Shown here one piece after another: positions 24,610-32,927 of a stretch of DNA of 42,059 nucleotides. The stretch is taken from NCBI RefSeq assembly GCF_000812025.2, contig NZ_JWJE02000034.1, positions 1-42,059 on the forward strand, in the 5' to 3' direction. Under the pieces are notes generated by a model. It saw only the letters and a program-made list of their open reading frames with translations, did no database searches and was not told the DNA's origin. The position numbers and the translations under genes were made by a program. Source of the DNA: Bacillus thermotolerans (lineage in GTDB: Bacteria > Bacillota > Bacilli > Bacillales > Domibacillaceae). Within the stretch, counting starts at the first letter, position 1. Each line of letters starts with the position of its first letter.

Positions 24610-26292
24610 TTATTCAGCTGCAGGCACTGCTTCCTGCATAGGGACGGTTGCCTCGTGAAGACGTTTTTCAAGATCAGCAGTGAATTGTTCCTTTTGTTCA
24701 CTGGTCCAGCTCAACATGTCATTCATGACTTCAATGACAGGCCACTTCCATTCTCTAACCCAATCGATATCGAAGAGAAGCGCACCGGTACGTCGTGCGA
24801 AGAAGTCGATAGGTGTGCAGGCTGCCTCATCAGTAACAGCATAAAGAACCTGTGCATAAATATCTGCCGGCAGTCCGTATTTCTTGGCTTTTTCTTCATT
24901 CGCCTGCAAGTAGTTGTATACTTGATCGATATTAGAGCCATATTTCCTGACCAGCATCTGTGCGCGCTCAGCAGACAAGCCAAGCTTTACGCCTTCGGCT
25001 GTTTTGATCTTTAAAAATACATTGAAATTCTTCGATCCGCCTACGTGGCCGCCAGAAATCGGCAGCTGCTTCGTTTCGCACGGCGAGAATCTTTTGTGCT
25101 CTTCCTGTTCAAACTTCTCCGCAACCAGATCGACGATGGTCTCCGCCATTTTTCGGTAGCCAGTCAGCTTGCCTCCAGCGATAGTTAAAAGGCCTGAGGG
25201 AGATTCCCAAACCTCATCCTTTCGGGAGATTTCAGATGTTCCCTTGTCCGTTTGATGAATGAGCGGACGGAGGCCTGCCCAGCTTGATTCAATATCACTT
25301 GCACTGAGAGGCCATTCAGGAAAGATGAACTGAATCGCTTGTAAAATATAATCGATATCCTCATCTGTTATTCGAGGGTGGGCATAATCTCCGTTATAGG
25401 CGGTATCGGTCGTTCCCACATACATTTTGCCATTTCTCGGGATCATCAAAATCATCCGGCCGTCGGGTGTATCGAAGTAGACAGATTGCTTCAACGGTAG
25501 AACACTTTGGTCGAATACAAGGTGGATTCCTTTCGTCAGAAGTAAATGCTTTCCCCCTAATGAATGATCCTTTTCCCGTAACGTATCCACCCAAGGGCCT
25601 GCTGCATTAATGATTTTCTTGGCATATATACGGCTCGTTTGTCCGTTCAGCTGATCAACCGTCTCCACGCCTGCTGCCTTGTCATCCTTATAAATAAAGT
25701 TCGTTACTTTTGTGTAGTTTATTACAGTAGCTCCTTGAGCTGCGGCTTCCTTCATGACTTCAATTGTTAAGCGGGCATCATCGGATCGGTATTCAACGAA
25801 CATACCCCCGCCCAGCAGCCCCTCTTGCTTGAACTTTGGCTCCAGCCTTAGCGTTTCGTCTCTGCTTAGCATCTTGCGTCTTTCTGTTTTCTTTACGCCC
25901 GCAAGTGAATCATATACACGTAGGCCAACAGATGTCAGAAACTTGCCGAATTCGGCTCCTTCATAAATTGGCAATATCATCCACTCGGGCGTGGTGACAT
26001 GGGGGCCGTTCTCGTACACAATCGCCCGTTCTCTGCCGACTTGCGAGACTAATTTCACCTCGAACTTCTTTAAATAACGCAAACCCCCATGGATCATTTT
26101 AGAGGAGCGGCTTGATGTGCCGGCAGCAAAATCCTGCATTTCCACGAGAGCTGTTCTCATGCCTCGATTAGCAGCATCGAGAGCAATACCCGCTCCTGTA
26201 ATGCCTCCTCCAATAATTAATAAATCAAATTCTTCCGCCTGCAGTCTTGCAAGCGTATCTTTTCTTTTTAAGCTAGAAAGCGATGTAGTCAA
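24610..26292 (-). CDS. glpD: Aerobic glycerol-3-phosphate dehydrogenase GlpD
   Basis: GlpD is the FAD-dependent, membrane-associated enzyme that oxidises glycerol-3-phosphate to dihydroxyacetone phosphate and feeds electrons to menaquinone. The N-terminus has the FAD motif LLIIGGGITGAGIALDAANR, followed by QDFAAGTSSRSSKMIHGGLR. VYENGPHVTTPEW, YFDTPDGRMI, VGTTDTAYNG, SSWAGLRPLI and LTIAGGKLTGYRKMAE are characteristic and close to the B. subtilis sequence. The frame extends to ATG 26307, but the GGAGGG inside those codons is 7 bases before TTG 26292, so the TTG is taken as start (560 residues). It has its own sigma-A promoter. glpF and glpK are not next to it. Confidence 0.95.
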   Translation of the reverse strand: MTTSLSSLKRKDTLARLQAEEFDLLIIGGGITGAGIALDAANRGMRTALVEMQDFAAGTSSRSSKMIHGGLRYLKKFEVKLVSQVGRERAIVYENGPHVTTPEWMILPIYEGAEFGKFLTSVGLRVYDSLAGVKKTERRKMLSRDETLRLEPKFKQEGLLGGGMFVEYRSDDARLTIEVMKEAAAQGATVINYTKVTNFIYKDDKAAGVETVDQLNGQTSRIYAKKIINAAGPWVDTLREKDHSLGGKHLLLTKGIHLVFDQSVLPLKQSVYFDTPDGRMILMIPRNGKMYVGTTDTAYNGDYAHPRITDEDIDYILQAIQFIFPEWPLSASDIESSWAGLRPLIHQTDKGTSEISRKDEVWESPSGLLTIAGGKLTGYRKMAETIVDLVAEKFEQEEHKRFSPCETKQLPISGGHVGGSKNFNVFLKIKTAEGVKLGLSAERAQMLVRKYGSNIDQVYNYLQANEEKAKKYGLPADIYAQVLYAVTDEAACTPIDFFARRTGALLFDIDWVREWKWPVIEVMNDMLSWTSEQKEQFTADLEKRLHEATVPMQEAVPAAE

Positions 26293-26346
26293 TTTTTGTC
26301 CCTCCATTGGTGGAAAATCCTCTATATGCGCTCATTTCTTAAGGTG

Positions 26347-26375
26347 AATAATAGAATTAAGATCTATGTTGTCCA
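26347..26375 (-). promoter_or_regulatory. Sigma-A promoter of glpD
   Basis: On the minus strand TTGGAC (26375-26370) and TATTAT (26352-26347) are separated by exactly 17 bases. Transcription would start near 26340, leaving a leader of roughly 50 bases. Confidence 0.75.
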
Positions 26376-26389
26376 AACAGCTTCGGAGA

Positions 26390-26429
26390 ATAACAAAGCG
26401 AGAAAACTGTCATTACACAGTTTTCTCGC
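26390..26429 (-). terminator. Rho-independent terminator of yoaE, overlapping its stop codon
   Basis: GCGAGAAAACTGT (minus strand, 26429-26417) pairs perfectly with ACAGTTTTCTCGC (26410-26398), and TTTGTTATT follows. The stop TAA (26415-26413) sits in the loop. Confidence 0.85.
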
Positions 26430-28467
26430 CGCGGACTGCTTCGACATTTACCCGGCCAGAGAAGAAGGTGGCACCTCCACCCATATCCGCTATGCGGTCA
26501 GGTGTTAAAGCATTGACGAGGTACTTTTTGCCAGGGGTGTCTGACCATAAGCCTTGGCTGACAACAACGCCCGGCAGCACTTGATCGCCCACAGAAACCG
26601 TCAGCTCGCATTCCCCTCGATGGTTCCATATCCGGACTAGCATATCATTTTCAATGCCAAGACGAGCGGCATCCTCTTGATTCATAAACAGCTTCGGCTC
26701 TTTTTCAAGCTTCACATGCTTATCGTTATTAGCAAAGGTCGTATTCATAAAGTTATGGTTTGGGCCAGGAACGAACAAGAAAGAGAAATCCGGCTCTTCA
26801 ATGAGCGGCATATGCGTAGGAAGAGGCGGAAGGCCCTTTCGTTCAAGCTGTTCAGAATACAATTCAATTTTGCCGCTAGGCGTTTGCAAGTGACGTAAAT
26901 GCTCGTCTGTATTTTTCGCCTTCACGAAACGCTTGTTTTTTAGTTCATCGTATGTGATGTCAGGAAAGTAAGGTGTCGTAACATCACTTATGGCCTGCTG
27001 AACCAAGGCCTCATCATTGTCCTTTAATGCTTGTTCCTCGAAACCTAAAGCCTCTGCCAGCAAGCGAAATACCTCCGTGTTTGGCTTGCTTTCCCCGTAT
27101 GGGGGGATTACAGGTTCATGCAAGTGAAGATACTGATGCCACGTACCGGTGTATATGTCCGTATTTTCGAAGGCGGACGTCGCCGGCAATACAATATCGG
27201 CATACATCGCTGTTTCTGTTAAAAACAAGTCATGCACGACTGTAAACAGGTCTCCGCGGGACAACCCTTCGCGAACTTTATTAGCTTCAGGTGCGACAAC
27301 AGCAGGGTTGCTGTTGTACACAAATAGAGAACGAACGGGCTTCTCTGTTTCCAGCAGGGCTTGGCCCAGCTGATTCATATTGATCACCCGTGTTGGTTTT
27401 TTTAGAAGATCCGGGCGCTGCAGGGCTTCTTTATTATAAGATAAATAACCGGAATTTGACTTGACGGCTCCACCGCCTTTTACAAGCCACTGCCCGGTTA
27501 AAGCTGGCAGGCAGGCAATCGTCCGGACAATCATGCCGCCATTATCATGGTGCTGGAGACCATTTCCAATCCGAATCATGGAAGGGGAAGTCGTACCATA
27601 CATATGAGCGAGCTTGTAAATGTCTTCGACCGGTACTCCGGTAATAGAAGCCACCGTCTGCGGGTCATATTGATCAACATGACCTTCTAGCTCTTCATAT
27701 CCGACCGTATATTCCTTCAAGAAGGAACGGTCGACCAGGTTATCTTTATAGAGAATATGCATGATGCCTAAAGCGAGTGCGCCGTCCGTACCCGGAAGAA
27801 TAGGGATAAACCAGTCAGCCATACGTCCGGTTTGATTTTTATGAACGTCAATGACAACAATCTTCGCACCGTGTTTTCTTGCTTTTTGAGCGATCATCAT
27901 CTGGTGCATGTTTGTGCTGACGGCGTTAACGCCCCAAATAATAAACAGCTTCGTTTCGGTCATTTCCTCTGGATCTGAACCAAAGCTTCCTCCCATCGTG
28001 TAACGAAATCCTGTTGAGCCTGCTACAGAGCAAATGGTCCGGTCCAGCTGGCTGGAGCCGAGCCGGTGAAAGAAGCGGCGGTCCATGCCCTCTGCACTCA
28101 GCTTCCCCATATTTCCGTAAAAGCTGTACGGCAGGATGGACTCCGCCCCTTCTTCAGCGATTAACTGTTTCCAGCGGGAAGCGATCGTTTCAATAGCTTC
28201 GTCCCAGCTGATAGGTACAAATTGACCCTCTCCTTTTCCTCCAACACGCTTTAAAGGAGTTTCTAACCGTTTATCATCATAAATACGCTGTCCCATATTT
28301 CGAACTTTATTACAAATACTTCCTTTTGTAACGGGATGCTCGGGGTCGCCTTCAATTTTAATGATTTTTCCGTCTTTTTTGTGAATGAGCAGTCCGCATT
28401 GGTCTGGACAGTCAAGCGAACAAACCGAAGGGACCACGCCATTCTCTATATCTGCATATGATTTCAT
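26413..28467 (-). CDS. yoaE: Molybdopterin oxidoreductase YoaE
   Basis: The 684-residue enzyme belongs to the DMSO-reductase/formate-dehydrogenase superfamily with bis-MGD molybdenum. A [4Fe-4S] motif lies at C16, C20, C24 and C52 (VCSLDCPDQCGLL, GSICNKV). Further on are TICSVAGSTGFRYTMGG, IIWGVNAVSTN, IVVIDVHKNQTGRMAD, YNSNPAVVAPE, DIVLPATSAFE and the C-terminal molydop-binding end (NDMLVRIWNHRGE, GVVVSQGLWSD). It has no Tat signal, so it should be cytoplasmic. The frame extends to GTG 28476, but GGGAGGGG is 8 bases before ATG 28467. Its place next to a SAM-riboswitch dehydrogenase-kinase-MFS operon repeats the yoaE-yoaDCB arrangement I recall from B. subtilis. The substrate is unknown. Confidence 0.9.
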   Translation of the reverse strand: MKSYADIENGVVPSVCSLDCPDQCGLLIHKKDGKIIKIEGDPEHPVTKGSICNKVRNMGQRIYDDKRLETPLKRVGGKGEGQFVPISWDEAIETIASRWKQLIAEEGAESILPYSFYGNMGKLSAEGMDRRFFHRLGSSQLDRTICSVAGSTGFRYTMGGSFGSDPEEMTETKLFIIWGVNAVSTNMHQMMIAQKARKHGAKIVVIDVHKNQTGRMADWFIPILPGTDGALALGIMHILYKDNLVDRSFLKEYTVGYEELEGHVDQYDPQTVASITGVPVEDIYKLAHMYGTTSPSMIRIGNGLQHHDNGGMIVRTIACLPALTGQWLVKGGGAVKSNSGYLSYNKEALQRPDLLKKPTRVINMNQLGQALLETEKPVRSLFVYNSNPAVVAPEANKVREGLSRGDLFTVVHDLFLTETAMYADIVLPATSAFENTDIYTGTWHQYLHLHEPVIPPYGESKPNTEVFRLLAEALGFEEQALKDNDEALVQQAISDVTTPYFPDITYDELKNKRFVKAKNTDEHLRHLQTPSGKIELYSEQLERKGLPPLPTHMPLIEEPDFSFLFVPGPNHNFMNTTFANNDKHVKLEKEPKLFMNQEDAARLGIENDMLVRIWNHRGECELTVSVGDQVLPGVVVSQGLWSDTPGKKYLVNALTPDRIADMGGGATFFSGRVNVEAVRGEKTV

Positions 28468-28501
28468 AGATAACACCCCTCCCTAAAAAATAACTTTATA
28501 G

Positions 28502-28510
28502 ATTATAGCA
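28502..28510 (-). promoter_or_regulatory. Extended -10 promoter of yoaE
   Basis: TGCTATAAT on the minus strand is a perfect extended -10 element (TGnTATAAT). The -35 region is weak, as usual for this type. It lies 35 bases upstream of the yoaE start. Confidence 0.65.
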
Positions 28511-28545
28511 CAGTAAATTAATCTTTAGAAGTTTCTAAAAATGGA

Positions 28546-28574
28546 TTGACTTCTATTCACCTGTCCGATAGAAT
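28546..28574 (+). promoter_or_regulatory. Sigma-A promoter of the yoaDCB operon
   Basis: TTGACT (28546-28551) and TAGAAT (28569-28574) are 17 bases apart, followed about 46 bases later by the SAM riboswitch. Confidence 0.8.
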
Positions 28575-28620
28575 GTGTACATTCTTACATGTCAAACAAT
28601 TAAACTTCATATCACTTACT

Positions 28621-28713
28621 TTTCTATCCAGAGAGGTGGAGGGACTGGCCCTGCGAAACCTCGGCAACATGTAAATGTGCCAATTCCAGCAAGCAAGGCT
28701 TGAAAGATAGAAA
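28621..28713 (+). promoter_or_regulatory. SAM-I (S-box) riboswitch upstream of yoaD
   Basis: The leader shows the conserved S-box core: P1 TTTCTATC (28621-28628) pairs with GATAGAAA (28706-28713), with AGAGAGGTGGAGGGACTGGC, the P3 region CGAAACCTCGGCAACA, and GTGCCAATTCCAGC before GAAAG. When SAM binds, the downstream terminator at 28763-28801 forms and transcription stops; low SAM allows expression of yoaDCB. It differs clearly from the two mtn-associated copies. Confidence 0.93.
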
Positions 28714-28762
28714 GAGATAATCTTTTATGATTCTGTGAAGGAATACTATAAAGATACAAGCC

Positions 28763-28801
28763 AAGATCTCTTTCCGTCTTCCCGGAAAGAGATCTTTTTT
28801 T
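28763..28801 (+). terminator. Riboswitch-controlled terminator in the yoaD leader
   Basis: AAGATCTCTTTCCG (28763-28776) pairs perfectly with CGGAAAGAGATCTT (28783-28796), followed by T residues to 28801. Confidence 0.92.
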
Positions 28802-28866
28802 ATTACTTTTCCAAGTTAATTTATGAGTTTAGTAGATTTATTAAAAGAAAGAGAGGGAAGGACAAA

Positions 28867-29886
28867 GTGAATGTCTTAGTTACCGCACCTTACAATGAAT
28901 CAGGTCTTTTAGAACTGAAACAGCATTTCGGCGAGATTACTTATCGCTGCTGGAAAGAGAATGGCCGGGCGTATGAAGAGGAGGAGTTGATTTCTCTCTT
29001 AAAAGAAACGAAAGCAGAAGGCATAATTGTCGAGTTAGATAAAGTAACGGAACGTGTACTTGCAGAGACACCGAAGCTGGCATTCATCGGTGTATGCCGT
29101 GGAATGCCTTCGAATGTAGATGTCGAGGCTGCGACGAAGAGGGAAATTCCCGTTTTCTTCACACCTGGACGCAATGCACAGGCAGTTGCCGAGATGTTTG
29201 TCGGTAACCTGATTGCCTTATACCGACATACCATCCAGTCTTCGGAATGGCTGAAGCAGGAGAATTGGAAGGATGACTACTTGCAGGCGTACGTCAAGTT
29301 TAAGGGGAATGAAGTAGCCGGAAAAACGATTGGCATGGTAGGGTTTGGAGCGGTTGGCCAACGGATTGCGGCGGTGCTTGAAGGGTTCGGCTGTGCAATT
29401 CAATATTACGACCCTTATGTAGAAAGTGAGGACCCGCGCTATAAGCGGCTTTCTCTGGAGGAGGTATTCTCGACGAGTGACGTTGTCTCCATCCACTTGC
29501 CTCGTACAGACGAAACGGTTGGCATGATCAATGAAACCTATTTAAGTCTCATGAAAGAAGATGCAGTGCTGGTGAATACGTCAAGAGCAGTAGTGGTAGA
29601 CAGAGAAGCACTTTTTCATACATTGAAAGCTGGAAGAATTAGAGGAGCTATTTTGGACGTGTTTTACCATGAGCCGCCTGATGAAAGCGACTACGAGCTG
29701 ATCAAGCTGCCTAATGTGTTAGCTACCCCACACCTTGCCGGAGCAAGCTATGAGGTAGAGGATCACCATGTCGCAATTATGAACCAGGCCTTAATAAAAT
29801 GGAACAACGAGCAAACAATTGAAATTCCTACTATATACAATAGGAGACAAATAGAATCCTCTGTCAAGGAAGAGGTGGAAAATTAA
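28867..29886 (+). CDS. yoaD: 2-hydroxyacid dehydrogenase YoaD
   Basis: The 339-residue NAD-dependent enzyme belongs to the D-isomer-specific 2-hydroxyacid dehydrogenase family (phosphoglycerate-dehydrogenase type), which interconverts 2-keto and 2-hydroxy acids. The Rossmann motif is GMVGFGAVGQR. The catalytic trio is Arg in VNTSRAVVVD, Glu in FYHEPPDE and His in ATPHLAGASYE. The frame is open from 28735, but that start lies inside the riboswitch terminator; an AGGGAAGGAC site and the family N-terminus (VNVLVTAPY) point to GTG 28867. It overlaps yoaC by one base (TAATG), so the two are translationally coupled. SAM control suggests a substrate in methionine metabolism, for example a methylthio-keto acid, but that is inference. 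Confidence 0.9.
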   Translation: MNVLVTAPYNESGLLELKQHFGEITYRCWKENGRAYEEEELISLLKETKAEGIIVELDKVTERVLAETPKLAFIGVCRGMPSNVDVEAATKREIPVFFTPGRNAQAVAEMFVGNLIALYRHTIQSSEWLKQENWKDDYLQAYVKFKGNEVAGKTIGMVGFGAVGQRIAAVLEGFGCAIQYYDPYVESEDPRYKRLSLEEVFSTSDVVSIHLPRTDETVGMINETYLSLMKEDAVLVNTSRAVVVDREALFHTLKAGRIRGAILDVFYHEPPDESDYELIKLPNVLATPHLAGASYEVEDHHVAIMNQALIKWNNEQTIEIPTIYNRRQIESSVKEEVEN

Positions 29887-31340
29887 TGAAGAGGAAAGGC
29901 TATTTAGTATTTGATATTGGTACCGGTAATGCACGGGTAGCGATTGTGACAACGGAGGGAGAAGTCGTTCGTGTAGAAAGAGAGGATATCCGTTATGAAA
30001 GAGAACCGCTCTATCCGGACAGCTGCTACTTCTCACCTGATGAGCTTTGGAGCCAGGCTGTTCGGCTGGCCAAGAAGGCTGTTGCCAGTGTACCGGATGT
30101 CGCTATTCAAGCAATTACCTCTACGAGTCAGCGGCAAGGAATTGTCCTGTTCAACGAAGCGGGCCAATCTATGATCGGCTTGCCGAACATTGATAACCGG
30201 GGGCGGGAATGGGAGAAGCAGCTGCCGAATCCTGAACTTATTTATCAAACAACCGGCCGCCTGCCTTCAGCTTTATTCTCAGCATTAAAGCTTTATGCTC
30301 TCCAAAAGAGGCAGCCTGATATATGGAACGGTATAAAGGCATTTACAAGCATAAGCGACTGGATAGCTTATCAGCTGAGCGGAGTGCTTGTCTATGAGCC
30401 GTCCCAGGCGACGGAGACGCTGCTGTATGATGTGGAGAGACAGGAATGGTCGGATGTCATGTGCCAGCAGTTTCATATTTCTCCGGATCTGCTGCCCGAG
30501 CTAAGACAGTCAGGGAGCATTCTTGGAAAGGTGCAGAAGGAGACGGCAAAAGAGCTCGGGGTGCCAGAAGAAACCGTTGTTGTAACTGGTGGAGGAGATA
30601 CCCAGCTGGCGATAGAAAGCACCTTTGCCAAGGACGGAGATATTGTGATCGTTTCCGGCACAACCACCCCTATCTGCAAAATCATAGACAGCTATGGTGT
30701 GGATCGCGAGAAGAGAACATGGACAAATGCTCATATACATAAGAGCCGGTGGCTTCTAGAGACAAACCCGGGAATTACGGGATTGAATTACCAGAAGCTT
30801 AAAAGTATTTTTTACCCGCATGAATCATATGAACAGATGGAGAAAGAGATGGAGCAGGTCAATCTGCATGAATGTGTAGCGGCCTTAGGCATGTATTTGA
30901 GCGATGAGAAAAATGCGTCAAAAAAAGGCGGCTTTATCTTTACCGCTCCGCTGACAGAGGAATTGAGCCGTGCTCACTTTGTTGCTGCTGCTTTATGGGA
31001 GATTGCCTGTGCCATTAAGTGGAACTTTGACCAGCTGGGTGAAGTCGCTCCCTATGAACGGCCTTACGTATGGGCGTGCGGCGGCGGGTTTCAAAGTAAA
31101 ACGCTGGCAGGGTTCATTGCCACTCTTCTTCAAAAAGACATACATGTTCGGGAAGGCTCTAATCAGGCATCTGTCGCTGGAGCAGCTGCCGTATGCAATC
31201 AAGCGCTAGGCACCCCCCCATCATTCTCAGATGGAGTGAAGATCGTTACACCTAATCAGCAGGATGGCAGAGAAATGTATGAGGAATGGAAGCAGGTGCA
31301 GCAGCTTTTTACAGAAGCAAATGTAGCTTATAGCAAATAA
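29886..31340 (+). CDS. yoaC: FGGY-family sugar kinase YoaC (LsrK/xylulokinase-like)
   Basis: The 484-residue protein is a two-domain ASKHA/FGGY kinase that phosphorylates sugars or sugar-like molecules with ATP. The N-terminal phosphate loop is FDIGTGNAR. TSTSQRQGIVLFNEAG followed by NIDNRG resembles the matching region of the autoinducer-2 kinase LsrK as I remember it (REGIVLYNNEG, NVDARA). GGGDTQLAIES and VSGTTTPIC form the ATP-side motifs, and WACGGGFQSKT near the end is the FGGY signature region. The start overlaps the yoaD stop. It lies between a 2-hydroxyacid dehydrogenase and a polyol-type permease under a SAM riboswitch. Substrate unknown; candidates are pentoses or deoxy sugars formed from SAM by-products, or a DPD-like compound. 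Confidence 0.9.
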   Translation: MKRKGYLVFDIGTGNARVAIVTTEGEVVRVEREDIRYEREPLYPDSCYFSPDELWSQAVRLAKKAVASVPDVAIQAITSTSQRQGIVLFNEAGQSMIGLPNIDNRGREWEKQLPNPELIYQTTGRLPSALFSALKLYALQKRQPDIWNGIKAFTSISDWIAYQLSGVLVYEPSQATETLLYDVERQEWSDVMCQQFHISPDLLPELRQSGSILGKVQKETAKELGVPEETVVVTGGGDTQLAIESTFAKDGDIVIVSGTTTPICKIIDSYGVDREKRTWTNAHIHKSRWLLETNPGITGLNYQKLKSIFYPHESYEQMEKEMEQVNLHECVAALGMYLSDEKNASKKGGFIFTAPLTEELSRAHFVAAALWEIACAIKWNFDQLGEVAPYERPYVWACGGGFQSKTLAGFIATLLQKDIHVREGSNQASVAGAAAVCNQALGTPPSFSDGVKIVTPNQQDGREMYEEWKQVQQLFTEANVAYSK

Positions 31341-31370
31341 AAATAGGAAATTAGGAAATGAGGAATCACT

Positions 31371-32612
31371 ATGTTAGATCGTATTGGCATACCCAAAAAG
31401 CTAAGCTGGGGATTTTTAGGTGTAATGATTTTTATGATGGGGGATGGGCTTGAAGCTGGCTGGCTGAGTCCTTTCTTGATTGAAAGCGGGCTGTCTGTCC
31501 AGCAATCAGCTGCTATCTTTACCGTTTACGGTATTTCCATTGCGCTGGCTTCATGGTTTTCAAGTGTTTGTTTGGAAGCATTCGGAGCGAAGCGGACAAT
31601 GGCTATGGGGCTGCTATTTTATGTGATTGGTACAGCCGGGTTTATTATTTTTGGATTTGAGACGATGAACTATCCAGTTATGCTCCTCACGTATTTTATT
31701 AAAGGGTTCGGCTATCCGTTGTTTGCCTATTCCTTCTTAACATGGCTCATTTACCGTGCGCCTAAGGAGAAGCTCAGCACAGCTGTTGGCTGGTTCTGGT
31801 TTGCTTATTGTGCGGGCATGATGGTTCTTGGCGCTTGGTATTCAAGCTTTGCTCTAGAGCAATTTGGCTACTTGACAACGCTTTGGACATCAATTTTCTG
31901 GGTGTGCCTCGGAGCATTCTTTGCTTTAGTGATGACTCGTGATAAGTATGAGCGCAAGTCAACAACACGAAAAGAAAAGCTTAACGAACTATTAAAAGGC
32001 ATTACAATCATGAAATCAAACCCGAGAGTAGCTGCGGGCGGGGTAGTTAGAATCATTAACAGCCTAGGAACGTACGGCTTTCCAGTTTTCCTGCCTCTTC
32101 ATATGGCAGAGCACGGAATTGAAACAACAGTCTGGCTCCAGTTATGGGGAACAATCTTTATTGGTAATATCGTATTTAATTTAATCTATGGGGTCGTAGG
32201 AGATAAATTCGGCTGGAAGAACACAATTATTTGGTTCGGTGCAGTGGGGTGTGCAGTCTTCACGGTTCTTCTGTATTACACACCGATCTTAACGAACGGC
32301 AATGTCCTTCTTACGAGCATTGTTGGCTTTCTGTGGGGCTGTTCTTTAGCTGGATATGTACCGATCGGCGCACTCGTTCCTTCAGTTGCAGGAGAAGACA
32401 AGGGAGCAGCTATGGCTGTATTAAACCTTGGTGCAGGTCTATCTACGTTCGTTGCACCAGCCTTAGCACTTGCTTTTATCGGTCCGCTCGGAGCAGAAGG
32501 AGTAATCTGGATCTTCAGTTTGCTTCACATTGTCAGTGCTGTAATTGTTAAGTTTATTCATGTACCAGAAGATAAGGGTACACAAAGGAAAGCGGCTTCT
32601 CTTGCCTCCTAA
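31371..32612 (+). CDS. yoaB: MFS transporter YoaB (polyol permease / CsbX type)
   Basis: The 413-residue protein has 12 transmembrane segments and the pattern of the RbtT/DalT/CsbX branch of the major facilitator superfamily, notably FMMGDGLEAGWLSPFLIESG near the N-terminus. Known members carry ribitol, arabinitol or, by prediction, 2-ketoglutarate. The MFS loop after segment 2 is weak (EAFGAKR), while GVVGDKFGWKN after segment 8 is clear. It is the last gene of the yoaDCB operon, 30 bases after yoaC, with a GAGGAATC site. The combination of carrier, kinase and dehydrogenase implies uptake and processing of a small hydroxylated compound, controlled by cellular SAM. A new promoter and a second riboswitch follow. 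Confidence 0.9.
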   Translation: MLDRIGIPKKLSWGFLGVMIFMMGDGLEAGWLSPFLIESGLSVQQSAAIFTVYGISIALASWFSSVCLEAFGAKRTMAMGLLFYVIGTAGFIIFGFETMNYPVMLLTYFIKGFGYPLFAYSFLTWLIYRAPKEKLSTAVGWFWFAYCAGMMVLGAWYSSFALEQFGYLTTLWTSIFWVCLGAFFALVMTRDKYERKSTTRKEKLNELLKGITIMKSNPRVAAGGVVRIINSLGTYGFPVFLPLHMAEHGIETTVWLQLWGTIFIGNIVFNLIYGVVGDKFGWKNTIIWFGAVGCAVFTVLLYYTPILTNGNVLLTSIVGFLWGCSLAGYVPIGALVPSVAGEDKGAAMAVLNLGAGLSTFVAPALALAFIGPLGAEGVIWIFSLLHIVSAVIVKFIHVPEDKGTQRKAASLAS

Positions 32613-32645
32613 ATATAAAGACAAGACAGATTTATTAAAATATTG

Positions 32646-32674
32646 TTGACAGTTTACAAAGAAAATGTGATAAT
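32646..32674 (+). promoter_or_regulatory. Sigma-A promoter of the mtnX operon
   Basis: TTGACA (32646-32651) and GATAAT (32669-32674) with a 17-base spacer; a strong consensus promoter 42 bases before the riboswitch. Confidence 0.88.
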
Positions 32675-32715
32675 CCTAATGTTGCTAGTCGGATATACAA
32701 TTTAACGAACATAAT

Positions 32716-32815
32716 CTTATCAAGAGCAGGCGGAGGGATGAGCCCGATGAAGCCCGGCAACCGGCTTACTGTAAGTACGGTGCTAATTCTCACAACGGAT
32801 ACGTTGAAAGATAAG
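32716..32815 (+). promoter_or_regulatory. SAM-I (S-box) riboswitch upstream of mtnX
   Basis: P1 CTTATC (32716-32721) pairs with GATAAG (32810-32815). The core contains AAGAGCAGGCGGAGGGATGA, GCCCGATGAAGCCCGGCAAC and the GGTGCTAATTCTCAC region followed by GAAAGATAAG, all canonical S-box elements. A terminator follows at 32830-32863. Confidence 0.95.
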
Positions 32816-32829
32816 AAGATGTTTTCCCG

Positions 32830-32863
32830 AAAACCTCTTCTTATTTTTTAGAAGAGGTTTTTT
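32830..32863 (+). terminator. Riboswitch-controlled terminator in the mtnX leader
   Basis: AAAACCTCTTCT (32830-32841) pairs perfectly with AGAAGAGGTTTT (32850-32861), followed by T residues. Confidence 0.92.
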
Positions 32864-32927
32864 AGTAAAAGACATTTATCTAATAATTCAATTAATTACA
32901 TAGTTGAGCAGAAAGAAGTGAAACAGC

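Noticed and set aside
24655-25014. 119-codon plus-strand frame inside glpD
   Set aside because: Antisense shadow of a strongly conserved gene.
28735-28866. Upstream extension of yoaD from the ATG-type start at 28735
   Set aside because: It would translate the riboswitch terminator and adds residues foreign to the family; GTG 28867 has a ribosome binding site.
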